DNA of 64,000 bases from CALJFL01 sp047633055 (GTDB taxonomy: Bacteria > Pseudomonadota > Gammaproteobacteria > Pseudomonadales > Halieaceae). The stretch lies in assembly GCA_047633055.1 (NCBI GenBank), contig JBLIEI010000018.1:1-64000 (forward strand), in the 5' to 3' direction. Position numbers and translations under genes: made by a program. The first letter of the stretch is position 1. The number at the start of each line of letters is the position of its first letter. Below are positions 17,054-25,164 of the stretch, in pieces. The notes under the pieces were generated by a model. That model saw nothing but the letters and a program-made list of their open reading frames with translations. It made no database searches and was not told where the DNA came from.

Positions 17054-18304
17054 ATGGACTTAGGCATTAGCGCCAATGTGGCACCAACGTTAGAGGCGGT
17101 GCGGAATTTTATTACCGAGAATATTGAGCCGGTAGAGCAGGAGTACCATGACCAGGTCGATGTCGGAGATCGTTGGTCGCTGAACGATCGCCAGGCGGAG
17201 ATCATCGGTGGTCTGAAGGATAAAGCCAAGGCCGCGGGATTGTGGAATTTCTTTCTCACTGACGGTGACAGTGGCTCGGGCTTGAACACGGTTGAGTACG
17301 CCTACCTCGCTGAGGAAATGGGCCGTTCATACATGGCCGCGGAAGCGTTCAATTGTGCTGCGCCGGATACCGGCAACATGGAGGTGCTGCATAAATACGG
17401 TAGCGAAGCACAGAAAAAACAATGGCTGGAGCCTCTGCTTGCTGGTGAGATTCGTTCGGCGTTTGCAATGACTGAGCCAGGTGTTGCGTCCTCTGATGCG
17501 ACCAACGTCTGCACCAGCGCGGTACTGGATGGCGATGAGTGGGTGATCAATGGCGAGAAGCACTATATTTCGGGCGCTGGTGATTCCCGCTGCAAAATTA
17601 TGATCGTGATGGTGAAAACTGATCCGGACGCGCCCAAGCATGCACAGCAAAGTCAAATACTTGTGCCGACAGACGCTCAGGGTTTTGAAAATATTCGCCC
17701 CATGCACGTCTTCGGTATGGACGATGCACCACACGGACATATGCACCAGCGTTTTACCAACGTGCGGGTCCCTAAAGAAAATATGATTCTGGGGGCCGGT
17801 CGGGGCTTTGAGATTTCCCAGGGCCGCTTGGGGCCCGGCCGTATTCACCATTGCATGCGCGCTATTGGTGCCGCAGAACGCGCCCTGCAGCTACTGTGCG
17901 AGCGTGCTGTCTCTCGTACGGCTTTTGGTAGGCCACTGGCCAAGCTGGGTGGTAATGTTGATATCATCGCCAATGCCCGCATGGACATTGAGCAGTCTCG
18001 TTTGCTCACGCTGAAGACCGCGTGGATGATGGATAACGTTGACGCCAAGGAAGCGCGAATCTGGATTTCAATGATCAAGACCGCAGTGCCTAATGTCACC
18101 ATTCGCATTATCGATCAGGCCATTCAAATGTTCGGTGCTCTGGGTATTTCTCAGGACACGCCGTTGGCGGCGATGTACATGGGGCAGCGAACCTTGCGCT
18201 TGGCCGATGGCCCGGACGAAGTTCACCGCATGGTAGTGGGTCGCCACGAGCTCAAGCAGTACACGGGCCAGAGTGGCGTCAACGCGACTTTTCGCGACGG
18301 TTGA
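17054..18304 (+). CDS. acyl-CoA dehydrogenase (ACAD10/11-like)
   Basis: This 416-residue flavoenzyme starts at the ATG after AAGGAAG. It has GLWNFFLTDGDSGSGLNTVEYA near 60, AMTEPGVASSDATNV near 140 and GEKHYISGAGD near 165. The C-terminus carries RLADGPDEVHRMVVGRHELK, the arrangement of ACAD10/11-type enzymes for long or branched acyl-CoAs, which in some bacteria follow a phosphotransferase that phosphorylates a hydroxy-acyl group. Here the gene between it and the previous dehydrogenase is only a remnant. A terminator follows, so it closes the 14.4-18.3 kb operon. Confidence 0.88.
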   Translation: MDLGISANVAPTLEAVRNFITENIEPVEQEYHDQVDVGDRWSLNDRQAEIIGGLKDKAKAAGLWNFFLTDGDSGSGLNTVEYAYLAEEMGRSYMAAEAFNCAAPDTGNMEVLHKYGSEAQKKQWLEPLLAGEIRSAFAMTEPGVASSDATNVCTSAVLDGDEWVINGEKHYISGAGDSRCKIMIVMVKTDPDAPKHAQQSQILVPTDAQGFENIRPMHVFGMDDAPHGHMHQRFTNVRVPKENMILGAGRGFEISQGRLGPGRIHHCMRAIGAAERALQLLCERAVSRTAFGRPLAKLGGNVDIIANARMDIEQSRLLTLKTAWMMDNVDAKEARIWISMIKTAVPNVTIRIIDQAIQMFGALGISQDTPLAAMYMGQRTLRLADGPDEVHRMVVGRHELKQYTGQSGVNATFRDG

Positions 18305-18314
18305 TACCCCGTCG

Positions 18315-18364
18315 TGTTGGAGGGTGCGTCGTGCAGCTGGCGATCACCCCCAACATTTATTTTT
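18315..18364 (+). terminator. intrinsic terminator after acyl-CoA dehydrogenase operon
   Basis: An 11-bp stem (TGTTGG-GGGTG with CACCC-CCAACA, one bulged A at 18321) with an 18-base loop is followed by TTTATTTTT. It lies 11 bp after the stop and separates this operon from the MaoC operon, which has its own promoter at 18522. Confidence 0.78.
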
Positions 18365-18521
18365 GCAAGGCTGTTACCAGCGTCTGGTAACACTTAACCC
18401 CCGTTCGTCCAGAAGCCCGCAATGTTCCAAAGCCCCCAATAGGCGTTATTCGTTCGCACCCCTTCTATGCTCTGCGATGGCGCCTTTGTGGGGCACCGCA
18501 GTGGCTGCTGTCAGCCAAATA

Positions 18522-18559
18522 ATACTTGAATGTAATAAATACATACTGTATGTTCAAAT
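18522..18559 (+). promoter_or_regulatory. promoter with shared operator element, MaoC-SDR-thiolase operon
   Basis: TTGAAT (18526-18531), a 17-bp spacer and TATGTT (18549-18554) form a promoter about 110 bp upstream of the MaoC gene. The element ATACTTGA-N11-ACATACTGTATGTTCAAAT is the same, with identical spacing, as the one at 14274-14311. This predicts that one regulator controls both operons. The rest of the 362-bp gap between the two operons shows only the terminator at 18315 and no gene. Confidence 0.68.
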
Positions 18560-18666
18560 CCGATTTTTTGGGATGAGTCCGCTCCCAATCCGCACCATCT
18601 AAAGTGACTGTAATGCACACCGAGATCGTTTTTCGTCCCGAATGATTCACCAAGGAGGAGTTCAAC

Positions 18667-19131
18667 ATGGCAGTACAGATCGTACCTAAAGAAGACATGG
18701 CAGCAGCAGTCGGTAGTAAATTTGAGCCTAGCGACTGGATTGAAATTACCCAAGAGAGAATCAACACCTTTGCCGATTGCACTGAAGATCATCAGTTTAT
18801 TCACATAGACGCCGAAGCGGCGGCAAAGACGCCCTTTGGCGGTACTATTGCACACGGTTTTCTAACCCTGTCCCTGCTATCAAAAATGACTGAAGGTAGC
18901 GGCATCGTGCCCGAAGGCACCATTATGGGATTGAACTATGGCTTTGATAAAGTCCGTTTCCTTACCCCGGTCGCCTCGGGTAAGCGAGTTAGAGGCCATT
19001 TTGAGGTTTTGAGTGTCGATCAGAAAGACGAAAACCGCTTCCTCATCAAGCAGGGTATTACGGTTGAAATTGAGGGTGAAAAAAACCCTGCTCTGGTCGC
19101 AGAGTGGTTGGGCATGATGATTTGCGGCTGA
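18667..19131 (+). CDS. MaoC-like (R)-specific enoyl-CoA hydratase
   Basis: This 154-residue hot-dog-fold protein has DHQFIHIDAEAAAKTPFGGTIAHGFL at about residues 41-66. The Asp and His of this stretch are the catalytic pair of (R)-specific enoyl-CoA hydratases. A strong AAGGAGGAG precedes the ATG. It should hydrate trans-2-enoyl-CoA to (3R)-hydroxyacyl-CoA. The next gene looks like the matching (3R)-hydroxyacyl-CoA dehydrogenase, so the pair would correspond to the two activities of eukaryotic multifunctional enzyme 2. It opens a three-gene operon that ends at the terminator at 21303. Confidence 0.88.
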   Translation: MAVQIVPKEDMAAAVGSKFEPSDWIEITQERINTFADCTEDHQFIHIDAEAAAKTPFGGTIAHGFLTLSLLSKMTEGSGIVPEGTIMGLNYGFDKVRFLTPVASGKRVRGHFEVLSVDQKDENRFLIKQGITVEIEGEKNPALVAEWLGMMICG

Positions 19132-19172
19132 ACCAGGCCTTTAAAAATTTTTGTTGATAGAGGAGTTTCCAA

Positions 19173-20093
19173 ATGACTATTCGTTATGACGGCAAAGTTG
19201 CCATTGTTACAGGCGCTGGCCAGGGTCTGGGCCGCAGCCATGCGATTGCGTTGGCCAAACGTGGAGCCAAAGTGGTAATCAATGATCTTGGCGGTGCCAA
19301 AGACGGTACTGGCGGATCCAGCGAAGCGGCTCAGGCTGTCGTCGCTGAAATTGAAGCCCTGGGCGGAGAGGCCATCGCCAACGGCGCTAACGTTGCCAAA
19401 TATGATGAAGTCGAGGCGATGGTCAAGCAAACTATGGACGCCTGGGGTCGCATCGACATCCTGGTGAATAACGCAGGCATACTGCGTGACAAGAGCTTTG
19501 CCAAGAGCGGCCTGGACGACTTTAAATTGGTGGTGGACGTTCATCTCATGGGCACTGTCAATTGCACCAAGGCTTGCTGGGAGATTATGCGCGAGCAGGC
19601 GTACGGTCGCGTCGTGGTGACTACATCGTCGTCAGGCCTGTACGGCAATTTTGGCCAGAGTAATTACGGCTCGGCTAAGATGGGCGTTATCGGCCTAATG
19701 AATACGCTGGCTCAGGAAGGCGGCAAGTACAATATAAAGGTTAATGCCCTGGCACCAACAGCGGGCACACGGATGACTGAAGGTCTGATTCCTGAAAAAG
19801 CGTTTGACCTGCTAACGCCTGAAACAGTGACACCAGCGGTGCTTTATCTGGTTAGTGAAGACGCTCCCACCCGGACTATTTTGTGTGCCGGTGCTGGCGC
19901 TTTTGCAGTCTCCAAAATTGTGGAGACGGACGGCACCTGGTTGCCGCCGGAAGATCAGACGCCCGAGGGTATTGCTGCTGCCTGGGATACAATCAGCTCT
20001 GCGGAAGGCGAAAAAGCGCCGCAGTCTGGAGGCGAGCAGACCATGAAGTTCATTATCAAGGCCGCTGCCGGTCTGGGTGTGTCACTGGATTAA
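19173..20093 (+). CDS. short-chain 3-hydroxyacyl-CoA dehydrogenase (HSD17B4-like)
   Basis: This 306-residue short-chain dehydrogenase has the NAD(P) motif TGAGQGLGRSHA near residue 14, NNAGI near 98, an STSS-like catalytic Ser region near 148 and YGSAK near 163. Its relatives are the dehydrogenase part of peroxisomal multifunctional enzyme 2. It is expected to oxidise (3R)-hydroxyacyl-CoA to 3-ketoacyl-CoA, taking the product of the MaoC hydratase upstream and passing it to the thiolase 15 bp downstream. The C-terminal 60 residues beyond the core are typical of this subfamily. Substrate chain length or branching is unknown. Confidence 0.85.
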   Translation: MTIRYDGKVAIVTGAGQGLGRSHAIALAKRGAKVVINDLGGAKDGTGGSSEAAQAVVAEIEALGGEAIANGANVAKYDEVEAMVKQTMDAWGRIDILVNNAGILRDKSFAKSGLDDFKLVVDVHLMGTVNCTKACWEIMREQAYGRVVVTTSSSGLYGNFGQSNYGSAKMGVIGLMNTLAQEGGKYNIKVNALAPTAGTRMTEGLIPEKAFDLLTPETVTPAVLYLVSEDAPTRTILCAGAGAFAVSKIVETDGTWLPPEDQTPEGIAAAWDTISSAEGEKAPQSGGEQTMKFIIKAAAGLGVSLD

Positions 20094-20108
20094 TTAAGGA
20101 GAAACAGC

Positions 20109-21287
20109 ATGAAAGAAGCAGTTATTGTAAGTACGGCGCGTACCCCGATCGGCAAAGCCTATCGCGGTGGCTTTAATAACCTGGGTGGCGCATCCCTGGG
20201 TTCTGCATCTGTTGCAGAGGCGGTCAAGCGTGCGGGTATCGACCCTGCCCGGATCGACGACGTAATCATGGGGGCGGCGCTGCAGCAAGGCGCAACCGGT
20301 TCCAATGTGGCTCGCCAAATTGCCCTGCGGGCAGGTCTGCCTGTCACTGTCTCTGGCATGACACTGGATCGTCAGTGTTCTTCAGGCCTGATGGCGGTAG
20401 CGACCGCAGCCAAGCAAGTGCTGCATGACGGTATGGATTGCGTGGTCGGCGGCGGTCTGGACTCCATTTCTCTGGTCCAGAATGAGCATATGAATGTCCA
20501 CCGCATGGTCGATGAAGAGCTGCTCGCTGTTGAGCCCAATATCTTCATGCCCATGCTGCAAACTGCCGAAAATGTAGCGGCTCGTTATAATATTTCCCGC
20601 GACGCGATGGACGAGTACGGTTTGCAGTCACAGCAACGAACCGCTGCGGCTTACGCGGCAGGAAAGTACGATGACGAATTGGTGCCAGTAACGTGTAAAC
20701 GCACTGTCTGGAGCAAAGAGACAGGAGATGCCTCGGAAGCGGAAGGGACTGTCGCCAAAGACGAAGGTCTGCGTGCAACCACCCTGGAAGGATTGTCTAA
20801 GCTGAAAACGGTTATTGAGGGCGGTACCATCACTGCCGGCAATGCATCCCAGCTCTCGGATGGTTCTTCTGCCCAGGTGATCATGGACTCTAAGGTTGCT
20901 GAGCAGGAAGGTTTGGAGCCTCTGGGTATCTACCGTGGCATCGCCGTTGCTGGCTGTAAGCCAGATGAAATGGGTATTGGCCCGGTGTTCGCGGTGCCCA
21001 AGCTGCTGAAGCAGCACGGTCTTTCTGTGAATGATATTGGTCTGTGGGAGCTGAACGAGGCATTTGCCGTACAGGTTATTTATTGTCGCGATCAGTTGGG
21101 AATCGACAATGACAAACTTAACGTCAATGGCGGTGCGATTTCCATTGGCCACCCCTACGGCATGAGCGGATCGCGGATGATTGGACACGCCCTGATTGAA
21201 GGCAAGCGGCGCGGCGTCAAGTTTGTGGTGGTTACGATGTGCGTGGGCGGCGGCATGGGCGCGGCCGGCTTGTTTGAGGTTGCATAA
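20109..21287 (+). CDS. acetyl-CoA C-acyltransferase (thiolase)
   Basis: This 392-residue thiolase has the nucleophilic Cys in LDRQCSSGLMAV near residue 89, the GHPYGMSGSR motif near 350 and the second Cys in CVGGGMGAAGLFE near 380. It cleaves 3-ketoacyl-CoA with CoA to acetyl- or propionyl-CoA and a shortened acyl-CoA, completing the cycle of the two genes before it. The length is that of a degradative thiolase. A terminator follows within 20 bp. Confidence 0.93.
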   Translation: MKEAVIVSTARTPIGKAYRGGFNNLGGASLGSASVAEAVKRAGIDPARIDDVIMGAALQQGATGSNVARQIALRAGLPVTVSGMTLDRQCSSGLMAVATAAKQVLHDGMDCVVGGGLDSISLVQNEHMNVHRMVDEELLAVEPNIFMPMLQTAENVAARYNISRDAMDEYGLQSQQRTAAAYAAGKYDDELVPVTCKRTVWSKETGDASEAEGTVAKDEGLRATTLEGLSKLKTVIEGGTITAGNASQLSDGSSAQVIMDSKVAEQEGLEPLGIYRGIAVAGCKPDEMGIGPVFAVPKLLKQHGLSVNDIGLWELNEAFAVQVIYCRDQLGIDNDKLNVNGGAISIGHPYGMSGSRMIGHALIEGKRRGVKFVVVTMCVGGGMGAAGLFEVA

Positions 21288-21302
21288 GTACTAAGCGATA
21301 AC

Positions 21303-21329
21303 AAGACGGCGCCTTCGGGCGCCGTCTTT
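21303..21329 (+). terminator. intrinsic terminator after thiolase
   Basis: A perfect 11-bp stem, AAGACGGCGCC with GGCGCCGTCTT, has a TTCG tetraloop (21314-21317). The stem's last T residues supply a short U run. It ends the MaoC-SDR-thiolase operon. Confidence 0.88.
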
Positions 21330-21375
21330 GTGTTTGAAACGGACAAATATTGGCTAAACATTAGCGGAGCAAAAA

Positions 21376-22353
21376 ATGAAAGCAGTGGTATGCAAAGAAC
21401 ATGGAATGGCAGACAAATTGACCCTGGACCAGGACTGGCCAGAGCCGGTAGCCAGCGATCACGAGGTTCTCGTTAACGTTAGGGCGGCGGGCCTGAATTT
21501 TCCTGACGTGCTCATGATTCAAGGTAAGTATCAGATGCAGCCCGATATGCCATTCGTTGCTGGTGGCGAGTTTGCCGGTGATGTTATCGCGGTTGGCTCA
21601 AAAGTAGAGCGTTACAAGGTGGGCGACAAGGTCGTCGCCATGTGTGGTTCTGGTGCTTTCACAGAAAAAGTAGCAGTGCATGAACTAGCGGCGCTGCCTA
21701 TGCCCGAGAGCCTGAGCTACGAGCAGGCAGCAGGCGTGGGCGTCACCTATTTTACGTCCTACTATGCATTGAAACAGCGCGCACAACTCAAGGCCGGCGA
21801 AACTCTGCTCGTGTTGGGTGCAGCAGGTGGTGTTGGCGTTACCGCGATTGCGCTGGGCAAGCTAATGGGCGCGAAAGTGATTGCGGCTGCCAGCAGCGAT
21901 GAAAAGCTTGAGCTGTGCAAAGAACTGGGTGCAGACGAGGTTATTAATTACAGCAATACTTCGCTGAAGGATGCGATCAAGGAATTGACCGGTGGCAAGG
22001 GTGTAGATGTGGTTTACGACCCAGTGGGTGGTGACTTCACGGAGCCCGCCATACGCGGCATGGGTTGGAACGGCCGCTATCTGGTGATTGGTTTCGCCAG
22101 TGGTCCTATCCCAAAAATTCCGCTCAACCTGACCTTGCTTAAGGGCTGCTCGATTGTAGGCGTATTCTGGGGGCGTTTTACGGCGGAGGAGCCGGCGGTC
22201 CATGCACAGAACATTGAAGAGCTGTGGGCGATGTTTGCTGAGGGTAAACTGAAACCGCTGGTGACCGATACTTTCCCCATGGCAGAGTATGAAAAAGCAT
22301 TCACCCTAATGGTGGAGCGCAAGGCGCGTGGTAAAGTTATTTTGACCAACTAG
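21376..22353 (+). CDS. zinc-independent medium-chain dehydrogenase (NADPH:quinone oxidoreductase type)
   Basis: This 325-residue medium-chain dehydrogenase without zinc ligands has GVTYFTSYYALKQRA near 125 and the cofactor loop LVLGAAGGVGVTAIALGKLMGA near 145. It resembles quinone or 2-enoyl reductases that use NADPH. Substrates could be a quinone, an enoyl-CoA or an alkenal. It is followed after 10 bp by an iron alcohol dehydrogenase and then a thioesterase, which suggests an oxidation/reduction side branch of acyl-CoA use. It has no visible copy of the shared operator. Confidence 0.83.
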   Translation: MKAVVCKEHGMADKLTLDQDWPEPVASDHEVLVNVRAAGLNFPDVLMIQGKYQMQPDMPFVAGGEFAGDVIAVGSKVERYKVGDKVVAMCGSGAFTEKVAVHELAALPMPESLSYEQAAGVGVTYFTSYYALKQRAQLKAGETLLVLGAAGGVGVTAIALGKLMGAKVIAAASSDEKLELCKELGADEVINYSNTSLKDAIKELTGGKGVDVVYDPVGGDFTEPAIRGMGWNGRYLVIGFASGPIPKIPLNLTLLKGCSIVGVFWGRFTAEEPAVHAQNIEELWAMFAEGKLKPLVTDTFPMAEYEKAFTLMVERKARGKVILTN

Positions 22354-22363
22354 GAGACTGCCA

Positions 22364-23524
22364 GTGCAGCCATTTGTCTTCAATACTGTACCGCAACTAC
22401 GCAGTGGTCCAGGCTGCGCGCTGGAACTGGGCGAGCATTGTCTGAAGCTGAGTATGCGCCGACCGCTGCTGGTCACAGATCCAGGCCTGATGTCGATTGG
22501 ATTGATTCAGCCCGTTATTCAGGCGATGACCGATGTTGGTCTGGATGTCGTGTTATACGATCAGGTGCGTGAGGATCCGCCCGAAGAGACTGTTTTAGCG
22601 GCTGCCGACGTAGGGCGCCAAGCAGGCGTCGATGGCGTGGTCGCCGTCGGCGGTGGTAGTTCCATGGATGTCGCTAAAGTGGTTGCTGTCCTGCTCGGGG
22701 GTAAGCAGCCTCTGACGGACCTGTACGGTGTTGATAATGTTCGTGGCGGCAGGTTGCCGCTGATTCTCGTGCCGACCACTGCGGGTACTGGCTCAGAAGC
22801 CACTCCCGTTGCGGTAATAACCATAGGCGCTACGACCAAAGCCGGTGTTTCGTCAGCGTTGTTGTTGCCGGACATAGCGCTACTGGATGCCAATTTGACC
22901 TTGGGTCTGCCCCCTGCGGTCACGGCTATGACCGGTATCGACGCGATGGTGCACGCGATAGAAGCCTATACCTCCCGACACAAAAAAAATCCTATCTCGG
23001 ACAATCTCGCTAGACAGGCTTTGGCGCTGCTTAGCCTTAGTATTCGCACAGCGGTTCATCAAGGTAGTAACAGAGAAGCGCGCTCCAATATGCTGCTGGG
23101 TGCCACTTTGGCCGGTCAGGCCTTTGCCAATGCGCCGGTTGCCGCAGTGCATGCGTTGGCCTATCCACTGGGTGGTTTTTACCATATTCCACACGGCCTC
23201 AGTAACTCACTGGTATTGCCATCGGTACTGGCATTCAATGCGGAGGCCGCCAGCGATTTATACGCCGAGCTTGCGCCGATTATTGTTGGCAAGCCGCTGT
23301 CGGGTAGTGCCGAGTCAAAAACCCGGCAGATGATTGACGCGCTGAGACAATTGATTGTCGATGTCGGTCTGCCATTGACTCTCAGGCAAGCCGAGGTGAA
23401 AGAGGCCGATCTTGAAATGCTGGCGCAGGATGCTATGTTGCAGCAGCGCCTGCTGGTCAATAATCCCCGGGAGTTGCGTTACGAGGATGCCCTGGGCATC
23501 TATCAAGCCGCCTATAGAGACTAG
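22364..23524 (+). CDS. iron-containing alcohol dehydrogenase
   Basis: This 386-residue group III alcohol dehydrogenase has the nucleotide segment VAVGGGSSMDVAKVVAVL near residue 95 and the metal-ligand segments with Asp and His, including HALAYPLGGFYHIPHGLSNSL near 262. It oxidises an alcohol or reduces an aldehyde with NAD(P), using a divalent metal. The start is GTG at 22364, with GGAGA a few bases upstream. Its place between a quinone-oxidoreductase-like gene and a thioesterase suggests that it handles an aldehyde or alcohol from the acyl-CoA pathway. Confidence 0.87.
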   Translation: MQPFVFNTVPQLRSGPGCALELGEHCLKLSMRRPLLVTDPGLMSIGLIQPVIQAMTDVGLDVVLYDQVREDPPEETVLAAADVGRQAGVDGVVAVGGGSSMDVAKVVAVLLGGKQPLTDLYGVDNVRGGRLPLILVPTTAGTGSEATPVAVITIGATTKAGVSSALLLPDIALLDANLTLGLPPAVTAMTGIDAMVHAIEAYTSRHKKNPISDNLARQALALLSLSIRTAVHQGSNREARSNMLLGATLAGQAFANAPVAAVHALAYPLGGFYHIPHGLSNSLVLPSVLAFNAEAASDLYAELAPIIVGKPLSGSAESKTRQMIDALRQLIVDVGLPLTLRQAEVKEADLEMLAQDAMLQQRLLVNNPRELRYEDALGIYQAAYRD

Positions 23525-23529
23525 TAGCC

Positions 23530-23964
23530 ATGACCCGTAATGCCCCGCCTGGACGTTCGGACTACCCGATTTTCTACCCGCTGAGCACCCGTTGGGCGGA
23601 CAACGACGTATACGGCCATATCAACAACGTGGTGTATTACGCCTACTTTGACACCGTCGCCAACCGTTATTTGATAGAAGAGGGCGGCCTGGATATTGCA
23701 GATGGCAGTGTTGTCGGCTTTGTGGTGAATTCTGGCTGTGAGTACCACGGCCCCATCGCCTATCCGGAAGCCATAGAAGCCGGCTTGCGAGTAGATCGGC
23801 TGGGCACTAGCTCGGTGCAATATGGCATTGCCATCTTTAGGCCGAATGAGGAGCAGTGCTGTGCAAACGGCCACTTCGTTCACGTGTTTGTCGATCGCGC
23901 GAGCAACAAAGCGGTCCCAATTCCTGGAAATCTGCGAACCGCTTTGGAGAAACTTGCGGTTTAA
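23530..23964 (+). CDS. acyl-CoA thioesterase (4HBT/YbgC type)
   Basis: This 144-residue hot-dog-fold thioesterase has WADNDVYGHINNVVYYAYFDT near residues 22-42. The Asp of this stretch is the catalytic residue of YbgC-like enzymes. It hydrolyses an acyl-CoA to the free acid and CoA and may protect the CoA pool. It is the third gene of the 21.4-24.0 kb plus-strand unit. Its stop overlaps the 3' end of the convergent MFS gene by 4 bp. Confidence 0.85.
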   Translation: MTRNAPPGRSDYPIFYPLSTRWADNDVYGHINNVVYYAYFDTVANRYLIEEGGLDIADGSVVGFVVNSGCEYHGPIAYPEAIEAGLRVDRLGTSSVQYGIAIFRPNEEQCCANGHFVHVFVDRASNKAVPIPGNLRTALEKLAV

Positions 23965-25160
23965 CGGTCCTTCAGAACAAGCGTTACCAAGACAATAAAA
24001 AATACGCTGGCGCTGAATAGCGGCGCCAGCATCGCATCAACCTGGTAAAGCGCACCACCAATAACCGGGCCTGCGACAAAGCCAATCGCCGGACAGGCAA
24101 CCACCAGACCTGCGGCTCCACCTTGTTCTTCGGGTGACACTGCCAATGACGCACCCGCTGAAATGGCGGGCATAGACAAGCCCAGGCCGGTACCGACAAA
24201 GGCCAACCCCAAAGCGAGTACTGCAAAGGTTTCGAAGCTGGCGATGATCATCGCACCCAACAACATTGAAACCAGGCCCAGGCGAACAAACATCAGCGGC
24301 TTGAGCTTCAACCTTTGCATAACCGTGATCTGGATCAGGAAAGTGAAGGTCGCAGAGACCATCAGCGCAGCGCCAGTCATTTGAGCCGTTTCGATGCCAT
24401 TCAGTTGCAGCGTATCCTGAACCTGAAACCCCAGCGTTTGCTGAATTGCGGAAAACCCGACAAACAGGCCAACGGCGGACAAAAGGTAGACTCGCAGCCG
24501 TGGATCAGTGAATTTGAGACGGACTCTTTTTTCCCGGGGTATCAGGCTTTCGGGGGGTGTTTTGGGTAATTGCCACCAGACCAGTAGCGCCGCAGATGCG
24601 GCGAGGGCGGCGGCAAAGTAGAGCGGGGCCAGCAGGCCAAACGTTGCCAGCGCACCACTGACGGCAGGTCCCAGGATCATGCCCATGCTATTGGCGGTAC
24701 CCAGTTTTGCCATAGCGCCAGTGCGCTGTTCTCGATTAGTGTGGTCCGCTGCGTAAGCGGTGCAAGCGGGGCTGGTAGCTGACATGATCAGGGCCTGCGC
24801 GCCACGTACCAGCATGGCGACGAAATACAGTGACAAGCCTGATAGCACTCCCAGCAGGCCGGCATAAAAAACACTGGTAAATATCAGCGTGCCGACGGTG
24901 TAACCCACCAGGCCGATAATAATTACAGGCTTGCGTCCGACCCGGTCGCTAAAACGGCCCCAAAACGTTGAGGCGACGCCGAATATCAATGCCGATGAGG
25001 CGATGATGGAAGTGATTTGAAGTTCGTTGAGCTGGACTTCCCGACCTAGCGGCGCAAGGATGGCAAAAACCAGCGACTGGCCAATGCCTATGGACATCAA
25101 TGCCAGAATCAGAATGGCAAGATGGTGTCGGCTCAATTGGGGAGAGGAGGCCTCTGTCAT
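23961..25160 (-). CDS. MFS transporter
   Basis: This 399-residue major facilitator protein has twelve predicted membrane helices. The loop after helix 2 reads WGRFSDRVGRKPVIIIGL, the usual MFS signature (D-R-x-G-R-[RK]). The GPAVSGAL segment near residue 160 and the sequence style are those of small drug or organic-acid exporters. The substrate is unknown. It is the last gene of a five-gene minus-strand operon (SDR, TetR, two dehydrogenases, MFS) and lies 4 bp after the preceding gene, so it is probably controlled with them. Confidence 0.85.
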   Translation of the reverse strand: MTEASSPQLSRHHLAILILALMSIGIGQSLVFAILAPLGREVQLNELQITSIIASSALIFGVASTFWGRFSDRVGRKPVIIIGLVGYTVGTLIFTSVFYAGLLGVLSGLSLYFVAMLVRGAQALIMSATSPACTAYAADHTNREQRTGAMAKLGTANSMGMILGPAVSGALATFGLLAPLYFAAALAASAALLVWWQLPKTPPESLIPREKRVRLKFTDPRLRVYLLSAVGLFVGFSAIQQTLGFQVQDTLQLNGIETAQMTGAALMVSATFTFLIQITVMQRLKLKPLMFVRLGLVSMLLGAMIIASFETFAVLALGLAFVGTGLGLSMPAISAGASLAVSPEEQGGAAGLVVACPAIGFVAGPVIGGALYQVDAMLAPLFSASVFFIVLVTLVLKDR

Positions 25161-25164
25161 TGCG

